Shown: positions 51,454 through 62,815 of the stretch, one piece after another | Layout: every line of letters begins with the position of its first letter | Numbering within the stretch: the stretch's first letter is position 1 | NCBI GenBank assembly: GCA_949987565.1 | Contig: OX465103.1 | Span: forward strand, 2,161,045-2,225,044 | DNA length: 64,000 bases | Direction of reading: 5' to 3' | Source of the DNA: Luidia sarsii | Lineage: Eukaryota; Echinodermata; Asteroidea; Paxillosida; Luidiidae | Position numbers and translations under genes: made by a program | The notes under the pieces: generated by a model | Seen by the model: only the letters and a program-made list of their open reading frames with translations | Database searches by the model: none | What the model was told of the DNA's origin: nothing

Positions 51454-54400
51454 CTGTTGGGGACAGACAAGGCGACACGCAAGCGGAGCTTACTCAGGTG
51501 CAATTCGAACGTGGCCGGCTTGGCTGGTCCAATCTTCACGGCCATGTGGCCTGCCTAAGTGACCGTGAACAATTGGCAAAATGAACGGTGCCGCACCCAT
51601 TGCAAAGACATCCGTTGTGGAGAAATGCAATATTAGAGGTACACTCATATCTGTCATTGGCATACACCTGTTCATAAACTAGCTGAATAGAATTTAGCCA
51701 CTAGGCCAAAACCCAGGTTACATTCCCCTGGTAGCATAATTTACAAACACATAAAAGAATACTAGTGCATGAACTGACTGCACCAATTCAAGGGATATTC
51801 AAATGATAAGTTTTCATCAGTGTGCCTTTTATTAAAAGTCACCAAGAACTTTTGAAAAAACAAAAAAAACCACCTTGAAATTAAAGGCCGCCGCACACGA
51901 GAGCTATCTGCTGAGTAAAAATTCTCTCGAGGTCGTTAGCTCAGCACGTAGCCGTGTGCGCTGAACTTTTAGTGAGATTTCTGCCTCAAGAGGCCGTGAG
52001 ACCAATATCTGTCCTGTTTGATTTTGTTCGCCTCTCGTGGATAACTTGAGCTACGAGCTTAGCAAAAAAACATAGTAACTGGCCAACGAAAGCGCACGTC
52101 CCATTCACGTGGTTGACAAAATCAAACAGAACAGATATTGGTCTCACGGCCTCTTGAGGCAGAAATCTCACCAAAAGTGCAGCGCACGCGGTGAGCAACG
52201 TGCTGAGCTAACCGCCACGAGAGACTTTTTGCTCAGCAGATAGCTACGATGACTTTTGGTGAAATAAATTACCAAACCAATGCGCTAACCAATTGCCAGT
52301 TTTTGAGTTTCAAGGTAAAGCCTTACAACGCAGGCAAAGCCTTACAATGCACCGTAACTCGTCTGTAAGTTGTGATAGGGCGTATGCATTGCTCATTGGC
52401 CTGCGGTGGTTTGTAAGCCACAATGAGTTGGGTGAAATCGACTGCCAAACCAACGGCCAGTTCTTGAGTTGCAGGGCAGAGCACCGGCCACCATTCCTCC
52501 CTGCCTACCTTCAGTCTCCATTCCCTCATGGCCTCCTCGTACATCTGATACTTGATGGCCACCTGGTCCTGGTAGGGCTTCTTCTGCACGTCGGTCAGCT
52601 TGTTCCACTCCTCGCCGCAGATGACCGTCAGGCGCTTGCCCGGCTCCAGGGGCACGCCCTTCATCTTCTTCCGGAAGTCCTCCAGGAAGAGGAAGTAGGC
52701 GGTGGCAGGCTTCTTGGGTTTGTCCGGGTCGCGCTTCTTGGTGAACATTTCCCGCTGCACAGAGAGTCAGAGACAGACGAGCACAAAAACATCTTCACAG
52801 AACCACTCAAACTCAGCACACGCCAAAACAACAACAACGACAACACCTGGACATGTGTCACGATAGGCAAGTTAGTCTCACAGAAGAATAACAACGATTT
52901 ATGGACAGTTGGGAAGTTTACATTAATTAAGGTGGTTTTTTTTAGCAATAACTGCTTCATCAGGCGCAATCTTAATCTTTATGTTGTTTAAATTTGATGT
53001 TACAATGCCACAGTTAAAATATCTTGATGACAATTTATCCCTGACACTTTGTAAATCAAACATGGTTGTGGTAATTTGGGGTTTCAGGTAGGGTTAAGGA
53101 GCACGGCTGAAAATAATGTTGCCAAAGGCTTAGGCTACATAATTCAATGACTAAAAAGCAAATTTCAACCATTTACAGGGCCCAACGTTTTGATCCTATC
53201 AGTCAGAGAAAGGTTCTGAGCTTCCAAATCTTCAACTTGACATACATCGAAGAGCACTGGTGAGGTGCAGGGACGGTAATGGGGACATACCTGAGCAAGG
53301 TACCGCTCCCTGTCTGTCAGTGCCAGGTCAGCGTAGGGCTTTCGTTCAGCTTCATTCATGGAGGTCCACTTGGCACCGCAGGCCTTTGTGATCTCACTGG
53401 CCTAAGGTGGTCACGTAAGAGGAGAGGAGGAGGAGGATAAGGAGGAGGAAGAGGGTGAGGAGGATGAGGGTGGGGAGGGTGAGGAGGATGAGGAGGGTGA
53501 GGAGGAGGAGGAGAAAGAGGAAGGGGGAGGAGAAGGAGGGGAGGAAGAGGAGGAGGAGGAAGGGGGTGAAGAGGATGAGGAGGATGAGGATGAGGGGAGG
53601 AGGATGAGGAGGAGGAAGAAGAGGAGAGGAGGGGGAGGAGGGGGAGGGGGAGGAGGGGGAGGCGAGGAAGAGAGGAGAGGAGGAGGAGGAGGAGGAGGAG
53701 GAGGAGGAGGAGGAGGAGGAGGAGGAGGAGGAGGAGGGGGAGGAGGAGGGGAGGAGGAGGAGGAGGGGGAGGAGGAGGAGGAGAAGGGAAGGAGGAGGAG
53801 GAGGAGGAGGAGGAGGAGGAGGAGGAGGAGGAGGAGGAGGAGGAGGAGGAGGAGGAGGAGGAGGAGGAGGAGGAGGAGGAGGAGGAGGAGGAGGAGGAGG
53901 AGGAGGAGGAGGAGGAGGAGGAGGAGGAGGAGGAGGAGGAGGAGGAGGAGGAGGAGGAGGAGGAGGAGGAGGAGGAGGAGGAGGAGGAGGAGGAGGAGGA
54001 GGAGGAGGAGGAGGAGGAGGAGGAGGAGGAGGAGGAGGAATAGGAGGAGGAGGTGGAGAGAAAAACAATTGTAAGTCAGGGTGACTGTTTCAGCTGGATA
54101 CTGAGGTTGACTGGCGTTACTTAGATGAGGTTACATGTACATAGTGGGTGCAGAGAGGACCAAGGAGGTGTGGAGGAAATAATCTGGGAATGGGAATCAC
54201 AGAACAATGGTGGCAGCCATCAGATGGATGTGGGCATTCCTGAGAGACAGCAAGAGATGTAAAAGAGCAATGTACCCACACTTTGTCCACTTGAGACATT
54301 CTTTGTGATAATACATCTTTTGTGTAAATTGTTTACTTCCCTTTGATCTTCTTAGATGTTCCCTTCTTTGATCCTCTCACTACTGCTTGACTTCCCCTTT

Positions 54401-55797
54401 CATCAGTCCCCTATTGCTTGACATTCTCTTTCATCATACAGCTTTTCCCTTTGATCTTCCTTCTCTTATGTTCTCCTATTGAGCTCTTCCCTTTTTTCAA
54501 ACCCTTCCCTACTCTACTGATTGACTGTAGGCCTACCTTTCCCAACTTGTCTATAATAAAGCTCTTCCCTCCTTTGTTCATCCTCTGTAAATTTGTATCT
54601 CGTTACGCCTCTCCTTTTCTAATTCTATCCATCCTTGTCATTCCTCCAATGAGAAAGGTCCTGCAAAAGTCAGGCCCTCTATCTTTCCACTGCCTTTATA
54701 CTTAAAATATTGGTAACAATCGCATCAAAAACCCGCCTTATGGTGAGATGACCCATCAACAACTCAATCTACAGCAAGCCAAGCCTAGCTACACGTAGCA
54801 TCTAGCATTGAAGACAACAAATCTACAAATCATCCAACCACTTGCAACTTGCAAGATTAATTAAATGATGAAAAATCCCCCCCCCCCGAAAAAAATAAAT
54901 AAAAAAATTGTGCTTCAGGCATACTGATCCAAGCAAGGCACTTTGATCTAAGCAGGACCATTCTCAAAGGCAGAAGAGGCTGATGTTTTTTTTTTTTTCT
55001 CCGACTGCACTTAGCATTTTTATGACGCACAAATCTGTCATTATCATAGACAGCTTTCTGACGATCTCCTGCCCTGCCTCCCATTCCTCCTTTCCATCCC
55101 TCATCCCCTTCGTCCACAAAGGCATCAAGGTTTCCCCCCCTCCGCCATCACCTCTGATCAACATCTCCGATTCCTATGTACATGTGTACCACAGTGGCAC
55201 AGTCCCGCACATGCAGGCGGTGCACCAGCCTGCCCCGCATACATTAAACCCAAAGTACCCCGTGGACCATCTATACATCAATTACCGAGCCGGGCTGCAA
55301 TCAAACCGTCAAGATTTCTGGGTGAGAGGAAAGGTTTGTAAATCCCTCGATGGCAACAGAAGAAAAGAGGCCACCACACTTGCATGTATATGTACTAACA
55401 GGCTGAGCCCGTGTATGAATTGTACTGCATTTTCTTGTTCTTCAATTTTTTCCTCCGTTTTTAAAGCAGCATAAAACAGGAAACTCTGAAAGTGTGGACT
55501 TCTGTCAGTGGGAAGTGAACAAAATATAACAACTCTTTCCATTGAATAAGATGATTCATGGCGTCTTCAGTAAAACAAAAGAAATTGCTGAAGCAGCTCT
55601 TGTACGTGTGGCTGAGGAGGGGGCTTTTTCAGCTTGAAGTCTCTAGACGATTAGTTGTGCCTTGACTTACTAGATGCACCCACTCATCCACCCATTAACC
55701 CACCTATCCACCCATTAACCCACCTCCCATCCACCCATCTATCCATCCATCAATCCTCACTCTCTCCCTCCCTCCATCATCCACCAATCCATGCAGA

Positions 55798-55843
<46 letters not shown>

Positions 55844-55852
55844 ACCAGCCAA

Positions 55853-55911
<59 letters not shown>

Positions 55912-55920
55912 ACCAGCCAA

Positions 55921-55963
<43 letters not shown>

Positions 55964-56000
55964 TCCAGCCACCTGACCAGCCAGCCAGCCAGCCAGCCAA

Positions 56001-56089
<89 letters not shown>

Positions 56090-56179
56090 CAGCCACCAGA
56101 CCAGCAAGCCAGCCACCCGACCAGCAAGCCAGCCAGCCAGCCAGCCACCCGACCAGCAAGCCTACCAGCCAGCCAGCCA

Positions 56180-56215
<36 letters not shown>

Positions 56216-56223
56216 TCCGACCA

Positions 56224-56271
<48 letters not shown>

Positions 56272-56616
56272 TCCGACCAGTCTGCCAGCCAGCCAGCCAG
56301 CCAGCCTGCCATCCAGTCATCCACCATCTTACCTAACAAGCAACAGGGCTAACACAGTTTAGACACTCCGATGATCCACATGGAATTACTCTGGGATTCA
56401 AAAGAAAAGAAGAAAAAGATCTCACCCTTGGAATCTGCTCCCCGTTCTTGCCAAAGTTCTTCCTGAATGCCTCCAGGTAGTAGAAGTAGCCCGTCTTGGG
56501 CTTCTTGATGTGGTCTGTGGGCTTGGGTCGTCTCTTCCTCTTCTGTTTGCCTTCCTTGGGCTTACGGCCCCGCTTGGCCGGAGCCACCATCATCTGTTGG
56601 TGCTGCTGCATCATAT
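51061..56616 (-). CDS. Two-HMG-box protein, last four exons (5' end not found)
   Basis: Exons 56426-56616, 53291-53401, 52509-52754 and 51061-51453 join in frame for about 312 residues to TAA. The order is: Gln/Met-rich start; a basic AT-hook-like stretch (KRGRKPKEGKQKRKRRPKP); HMG box 1 (PKTGYFYYLEAFRKNFGK... to RERYLAQ), split by an intron; HMG box 2 (KKPATAYFLFLEDFRKKM... to MYEEAMREW); a Gln/Pro-rich region with an eight-Gln run; and an acidic Asp/Glu tail. HMG boxes bend DNA in the minor groove, so a nuclear chromatin or architectural role is likely. Two boxes plus an acidic tail recall HMGB1/2, but the Q/P linker and N-terminal basic region are not those of vertebrate HMGB proteins. The first exon(s) lie above 56616 or beyond the window. 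Confidence 0.87.
51902..52245. mobile_element. Fold-back element with arms of about 140 bp
   Basis: Left-arm sequences AGCTATCTGCTGAG, TTAGCTCAGCACGT, GAGATTTCTGCCTCAAGAGG, CCGTGAGACCAATATCTGT and TTTGATTTTGTT recur inverted in the right arm. The ends are AGCTATCTGCTGAG/CTCAGCAGATAGCT. It sits in the HMG intron between box 2 and the last exon. Confidence 0.8.
52341..52442 (+). mobile_element. GGATTTCAC element, diverged copy
   Basis: AAAGCCTTACAATGCACCGT, then GTAAGTTGTGATAGGGCGTA and GAGTTGGGTGAAATCGAC: the right half is preserved and the left end lost. Same HMG intron as the fold-back. Confidence 0.6.
52509..52754 (-). CDS. HMG gene exon: box 2
   Basis: 82 codons: REMFTKKRDPDKPKKPATAY, then FLFLEDFRKKMKGVPLEPGK and on to YEEAMREWRLK. 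It contains EEWNKL and KKPYQDQ, typical HMG-box helix 2/3 motifs. The acceptor is CTCTGTGCAG and the donor GTAGGC. Confidence 0.92.
53180..53220 (-). repeat. Family-A core, diverged
   Basis: GGGCCCAACGTTTTGATCCT then ATCAGTCAGAGAAAGG on the plus strand. Confidence 0.5.
53291..53401 (-). CDS. HMG gene exon: second half of box 1
   Basis: 37 codons: ASEITKACGAKWTSMNEAER, then KPYADLALTDRERYLAQ. The W and KPY are HMG-box core residues. The acceptor is CCACCTTAG, with a (TCC)n tract of about 650 bases beginning a few bases upstream. The donor is GTATGT. Confidence 0.88.
53410..54057. repeat. (GGA)n microsatellite in HMG intron
   Basis: About 650 bp of purine; 53790-54038 is almost pure GGA. It starts 9 bases from the HMG exon (53291-53401) acceptor, so on the transcript it is a (TCC)n tract leading directly into the 3' splice site. 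Confidence 0.97.
54640..54700 (+). repeat. Family-A copy with deleted core
   Basis: ATGAGAAAGGTCCTGCAAAA then GTCAGGCCCTCTA; about ten bases of stem II and the GAAA box are missing. Confidence 0.55.
54935..54978 (-). repeat. Family-A core fragment
   Basis: ACTTTGATCTAAGCAGGACC then ATTCTCAAAGGCAGA (plus strand). Confidence 0.5.
55677..56330. repeat. (CAGC)n microsatellite in HMG intron
   Basis: About 530 bp of CCAG/CAGC tetranucleotides (from 55796), preceded by a (CCAT/CCAC)n shoulder. It ends about 95 bp from the HMG exon 56426-56616. Confidence 0.97.
56426..56616 (-). CDS. HMG gene exon: AT-hook-like region and start of box 1
   Basis: The acceptor is GTCTGTGGCAG and the exon starts at phase 1. 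It encodes MMQQHQQMMVAPAKRGRKPK, the basic segment, then KKPKTGYFYYLEAFRKNFGK and NGEQIPR. The donor is GTGAGA. Confidence 0.88.
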
Positions 56617-56782
56617 CTGCCACAGACACAAACATGGTACAGAAGAATGGAGACAGTGTTAGAGAATGGACTCTGTCTGAAGGTTGTACTTCTACACCGA
56701 AGTAATTCAGAAATGTTGCAAACTGCTTCCTGGGTGTTTTGGGTTTTTTTAGGGGGGGGGGAGGCAATCTCAAAACTTCAGA

Positions 56783-56830
56783 GGTTTTGACGTCTTGATC
56801 CCAGCAGGACCTTTCTGAAAGGAAGGATGC
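56783..56830 (-). repeat. Family-A core, diverged
   Basis: GTTTTGACGTCTTGATCCCA then GCAGGACCTTTCTGAAAGG (plus strand). Confidence 0.55.
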
Positions 56831-57507
56831 CAAGGATATACAAGGATGCTCGATAGGAAAATGAGTAAAAACAAGATACAAATTATGGAAGATGGACAAA
56901 TGAGGACTGAGGAGAGCTAGTAGACAGACTAGGGTGAGATCAAAGGTATAAACTACCATTTGAAGGTCCAACTTGCTGGTCATTGCGAATGAAGAAAAAA
57001 ACAGTACAGGTAACATGTAACAGAAATGCACCAAATGGATTCAGAAGCATTCAACAAAAAGCAACTGTAAAAATATAAGTTCAGGCAGAATTAATCCCCA
57101 AAATATCATCAAAACTTGTGAGCAAGAAGTCAGCTTCAGCATTGAGACCCCCCCCCCCCAAAAAAAGAGAATGGTTTGTTCAGCCACACGGTGCCGGCTG
57201 CTTCCCACACTGCCCTGTGCATACATTATGAGTAATTAGAGTCGGGGGGGAGGGATTCATCTACCCAGCACTTGTAAATGTCAGGATAGCGCAACGGCAC
57301 TAACCGCTGCCCGCATACATGTCCGTGCCCGTGTGCGTTGCAGGATCTGTGCACACTCTTCAAATTAAAGTGCTCCGGCGAGTAGTAGCGGCGTCGCGGC
57401 CGGTCGCAAGGGGGCGGTATTGACGAGGAGGGGGAAACCAAAACTCCTCGCAAAATTTGAACAGAGACCTTACAACATTATGCACGCAGGTACATGTATA
57501 TCTAAGA

Positions 57508-57533
57508 CCCTTTTTTGGGGGGGGGGGGGGGGG
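57508..57533. repeat. Poly-T/poly-G homopolymer run
   Basis: A T run followed by about 20 G, similar to the run at 19673-19709. Confidence 0.9.
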
Positions 57534-57974
57534 GGATGGGACAATGTGGCAGCACTTGGTAGCAACAGCGTTACAGCAGGGCCAGTGACGGCAGTCATCT
57601 TGAGGGGGATGGGGGAAGGGAGAGAGCGTTGGCATGTGATTAATATTAACCAAGGTGGATTGAGGCTGATTTCGGCGGACAGGGGAGCCAAGGCTCATTT
57701 GCAGAGCACTAATTTCAGCGGCGGGCACGCTTGCCCCGTTGCTGCCATGCCTGACGTGTCTTGCCAACGGGTTTCATGTCTCCTTGAGGAGCCAACAATG
57801 AGAACATTTCGATTGTCCTTGACGTTTTCACCCACCCACGAATCCATGTAAAAATACCCATTCTGATCATTTCCTAGGTGTTTATTTAAAATTAAATTTC
57901 TCAAGACTTTCCTCCATTCACTGTAGCATTGCACAGCTACTCTTTGTATCTTTACTTTGTTTACTTTTTGTACA

Positions 57975-58015
57975 GTGTTTTGATTCCATTAAAGGCGCTA
58001 TATAAATATACCCTT
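57975..58015 (+). repeat. LINE/SINE 3' tail (L2-like)
   Basis: GATTCCATTAAAGGCGCTAT then ATAAATATA. The AAAGGCGCTATATAAAT signature is typical of 3' ends of L2-clade LINEs and the SINEs that use them. No LINE coding sequence was seen nearby. Confidence 0.5.
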
Positions 58016-58989
58016 CATAATTATTTGTTGAATAATGTGCACATATGTCAAACGAAGACCGGACACACAGATGTTTTTGAAACTATAGCTCCAAATTGTC
58101 CTAATGGGATGTACTGTGTACATATACACATGTACATCTATCCACATGTACATGTAGGCATCCATGTCTGTTCCAAATCCAACACAGGTTTTATAATATC
58201 CAATTGAATAATTAGAGTGGACAGTAAGCGTGGCAGATTTGGGCAGCGTCGTTCATGTGGCTGGTCTCAAGGCAGCCCGCTGAGGACTTTCCCAAAACAT
58301 GTCTTTGGGACACATACCGCTATATGATATATTACATGCAAGAGTAATCACATACCCCCTGTACGTCATGTATTGTACACTCACTAACCCATCCCTCTAC
58401 TTACACACGTATACAGAGCCAACGAATACAGGCATGTGTATCAACACATTCACAAGGTGTGCTCATTTGTGACCCTCTCTGGCTTGAAGATCTCCCCTCC
58501 CTCTCTTCCTTCCCCCTTTTCCCTACCCCCCCCCCCTAAAAAAAAAATCATTCATGCATTAATTCAGTGTTGCTCCTTGCCTCAAAAAAAAAAAATTATC
58601 CTGGCCCACACATTCCCTTTGCTTTTGCCATAATTACATGTATACATGACTGAGTGACAATGAACAAATAATTTATCCCTCTCCCTCTCTCTCTCTCTCT
58701 GTCGCAGCAGTCCCCGTCCCCCCCCCCCCCACCACCATACTCCTCAATTGCAGTCTTTCCATCTAGCATCTACATGCTCATCTATGCCGGCTGTGAACCG
58801 ACCGATATAAAATCCGCACTGTGCGGACACATGCGCAGAATCGGACGCCGACAAATTATGCATGCGTTGTAATACTCCCCAATTTAAATGGCCCTGTTTT
58901 TCCAGAAGTGCGGTAGTCTGTCATCCTATCAGCACCAGGGAGGAGTATGGACAGTGTCCGACAGAGAGAGAAACTCTTCCATTTGGTGT

Positions 58990-61900
58990 ATGAGCATAGT
59001 ATAGTAGCATACAGCATGTCATGTACTGTACAGTGTTCATGTACACATGTGTATCTCACTTCATACACAGTGTAGATATACTACTGTACATGTACTGTAC
59101 ATACAGCATGTCGTGTACTGTACAGTGTACATATTCTCACTTCAAGGGGGGGGGAGGTGCTCAATTGTACAGGCAAGATACATGTACACATACAATTCAC
59201 TTGCTTTCTGAGATGAATACAAAATGTGGCAAACTGCTTTCTGATGAAGTGCTACCGCACCAAGAATTTAGAGGGCTTGATGCTTTGATCCTAGCAAATT
59301 CTTTCTCAAAGGCAGGAGTCCGCTGGGAATCGAAACATCAGGCCCTCTCAAAGGTTTGAAATAGACTTTCTATTCAAATCACGAAACCAGAATGGAGATG
59401 AAGTTACTGCATATATTGTACAGCAGCACGTACATGTACCTGTATGTATCTTCATCATGACAGAAAGCATTTTCACTTTTCACTAATGCTACATGTATGT
59501 AGATGTACAAAATGCCATACTGTACGGTGATATGTACATGTACATATTTAGAAGGGGCAGTTTTACTCTCTTATGGTTCAAGTTGGCTCTTTCAAACTGA
59601 TACACAACATGCAACAGAGCTAGAAACATGTTGTAACTTGTAATTTTAGAAATGGCAGCCGTACACCCGAAAAATACGTTTGTCAATAAATGGTGTGGTT
59701 TACACTTGAAAATACATATTGTGTGTAACAATTTGTGTGAAGTACTGTACTGTACATGTACGGTACGGTACATGTACAGTACATGGACCATCTACTGTAC
59801 ATGTATGTACATGTGTGCAAGTGTATTTGCAACCAAGATGGAGTAAGAAAAACACCAAATCAGCAGGAGCCCATTGAGAATTTCCTGCAAAGCTTATTCT
59901 AGTGCACGGCAAGTACTGTACTCCACAGCAGACCTCTAGTAGTAGCTGTACATTGTAAATGTGGAATGTTCAATTCATTACATGTGACAAAGCCTGTTGC
60001 AATAGGGCTGTTTGTGTAAGCATGGAGGAAGGAGTAGGTGTAAGCAACCCTTTGTGTTTGTGTTCAATCAGGACAAAGTACATGTACTGTACATGTTTGT
60101 ATGTGGTTTGACACTATATCCACTACAGTGCACTGAGCACAGTGCTGTATGTACAATGTACAGTACATGTACAAGTACATGTACATGTACATGTACAAAC
60201 AACTGTACCTGGTACGATGTACAACGTGTAACTGTAAGTACTGTAAAATGTACGGGTAAGTGTACATGTACTGTACATTGTGTGTATATTATACAAGTGT
60301 ACATGTGTACATACCTGCTATGGTGTTGCTTGTGTACTACACACCTGTACATGTACATGTACAATGTACATGTGTACATGTATAATACATGAACATGTAC
60401 ATGTATACATGTGCACTTTAAGAGTTATGGTTCTTTTGCATGTACGGGGAACCACATGGTACACAGTTACACCACGTACAGTACTGTACATCATACATGT
60501 GTACTGTAAATGCTAACTGATTACATTAACCTATAATAATCAACAATAATGCTGTATACATATTTTGTACCGTATACGATACATGTACATGGATGTATAT
60601 GTTGTCGATGTGCAGTACTTGTACATTGTGATTTGTGAATCACAATGCAATTTTTTCCATCAGTGGGTCCGTGGGCCACAGTTCCCAGAACCCTTTTCTG
60701 CCCAACTTTCTGCATGAATACATGTACATTGGTTAAGTTAAGGCTACATTGTGTACATGTAAATAGCACAAAGGTTGGGGGGTCAATGGAAGAGGCTACG
60801 CTGGTTAACTGTACACAGCAATAACATGTACATGTACATGGGCATGTTCATGGACATGTTCAGTTATATGTACATGTAGCTTCCCCAGGTTGACCTAGGT
60901 TACCCCCAGTGGCTATACTCTCACCAGTAAGTTAGGGAATACATGTAGATTACTCAGAGCAACCAGGACTGACTGGGTAGACCCAGGGAAGCTAATCGAA
61001 CACACCCGCTGTACATGTACATGTACATGTACACAGTACATATATGTACATGTACATGTACATGCATGTACACATGTACATTACATGTAAAAACATGTAC
61101 TGTATGTACATGTACATGTAGGCCTAGCTATAATATATCTATGTAAATAAGTTGCCTACTAATGTACAGACAGACCATCAATGTCCATTAAGTACAGTGC
61201 TTTGTGCACACATATTGTACACATAATTTTACATGCAATTATAAATTTCTACATGTAATGTATACATGTATACGTACTGTACATGTACACGTGTGTACAT
61301 TTTACATGTATTGTACACGTACATGAAACGTGTAGGCCTACATGTACACGTGTAAGTACTACAACATGTACACTGTACATGTACGTGTACATGTAAGCCT
61401 ACATGTACATACGTACACTGTACACATACAATGTACATGTACATGCACATGTACATGTATACATGTAACAATTTTGCTGTTTGGTATCTGTACAGTAATA
61501 CTGTACATGTACATGTATGTACATGTGTACACATGCGCAAAGTTGATACAAAACATGTACATAATGTATTTTACACGAACACGTACACTTGAATGTAATA
61601 AACATGTACACACTGTACATGTACATTACATACACATGCACACACATGTACATACTGTGCATGTACATACATGTAATGTACAGTGTGTAGTACATGAACA
61701 TGACTACCGGTACAGTACATTAGACATGTACATTCTACATGTATTTAGTGTACATGTACAGTACAGTTGTATACATGTACCCTGGTGGTACATGTACAAA
61801 CATGTATACAGGCACTGAACAATGCAATGTACTGTACAATTGTACAATACATGTACAGTATGCAGTGCACATACAGTTGTGTACATGTACACGGCCGTGT

Positions 61901-62400
61901 ATACTAGAGGGGTACAGTATTCTCTGAACAAGATACAGTGTAATGGATATTACATGCAAGTGTGCAATGGCCAGTCCACCCTCAGTTTTTACAACCCGAC
62001 TGATGTTAAGTCAGAATTGTGAACTGCAAAAACTGCAATGGCATGCTTAATGGTGGCAACAAATGCAAACGTGCATTTGAGTGCAGATTAATGCAGTAAA
62101 TTACCACGCAGTATCAAGAAGACATTTCCAGAGTGACCGAGACAAACACATGTCCATACACCATAGAAAGAGCATGTACATACATGCAGTACATCATGCA
62201 GGCTACTAGTACTAGACAAGTACGTTGTAAAACACTCGGTGAAGTTATGGACACATTTGTATAACTTGACGTGCCAAGCCTGAGCATTAGATTGCAAAAC
62301 AGCCCATCCAATCGCCAATTCTCTTTTCTTTTCTTCTTTTCTTTTCTGCTCCCACCATAAAAAAAAAACAGCTGAAATTACCGGTAAGTACATGTACCCC
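58990..62400. repeat. TACATGTA palindrome cloud
   Basis: Irregular but dense TACATGTAC, GTACAGTACATG and ATGTGTACAT units over 3.4 kb, with short unique interludes. The Cys/Met/His/Tyr-rich frames on both strands are artefacts. Confidence 0.88.
59270..59350. repeat. Two opposed family-A fragments
   Basis: GATGCTTTGATCCTAGCAAA (minus-oriented core) is followed by CTCAAAGGCAGG and then GGAATCGAAACATCAGGCCC (plus-oriented core end). Confidence 0.5.
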
Positions 62401-62524
62401 GTACATAGGACGGCACACACCACACAATTACAACAAATCTTAAAGTGATGTTTAATACATGTTATTGTACAACCGGCTTGCCCGACTTAAATGATCAATA
62501 TTGCAAACGGCGAAAGAAAATTTA

Positions 62525-62815
62525 GAGTCAGATGTTTCCATCCTATCATGACCTTTCTCAAAGGCAGGGGGGCCCACCCAGGAAGGTGAAAGGTCCCGCT
62601 AGGATCGAAGCATCAACCACAGGGTCTCTCCGTCAGGAAGAGGGCCTGACATGTGGATCCTAGCAGGAGTAGGAGGACCAAGGAGGTATTAGGCGATATA
62701 CCTACATGTATCCCCCCAGTACCTCCTTGATAGGACCTTGGTGGGACCAGGTACTACTTGAGAAAGGTCCTGCTTAGATTAGAGCCTAAACCCCTCTAAT
62801 TTGTTTTCACTGATT
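62525..62815. repeat. Cluster of four family-A fragments in alternating orientation
   Basis: The minus core at 62527-62570 (ATGTTTCCATCCTATCATGA), plus core at 62585-62620 (AAGGTCCCGCTAGGATCGAA), minus core at 62643-62668 (CCTGACATGTGGATCCTAGC) and plus core at 62758-62800 (TTGAGAAAGGTCCTGCTTAG) lie within 290 bp. Confidence 0.6.

Noticed and set aside
53394..54074. Poly-Pro and poly-Arg frames over the (GGA)n tract
   Set aside because: Microsatellite artefact in the HMG intron.
55655..56362. Gln-Pro-Ala-Ser repeat protein and its Gly-Trp-Leu-Ala antisense frame
   Set aside because: Pure translation of (CAGC)n; intronic, with no start context or domain.
57226..57453. Minus-strand GC-rich ORF as a possible HMG first exon
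   Set aside because: No family similarity and no phase-compatible donor that I could justify.
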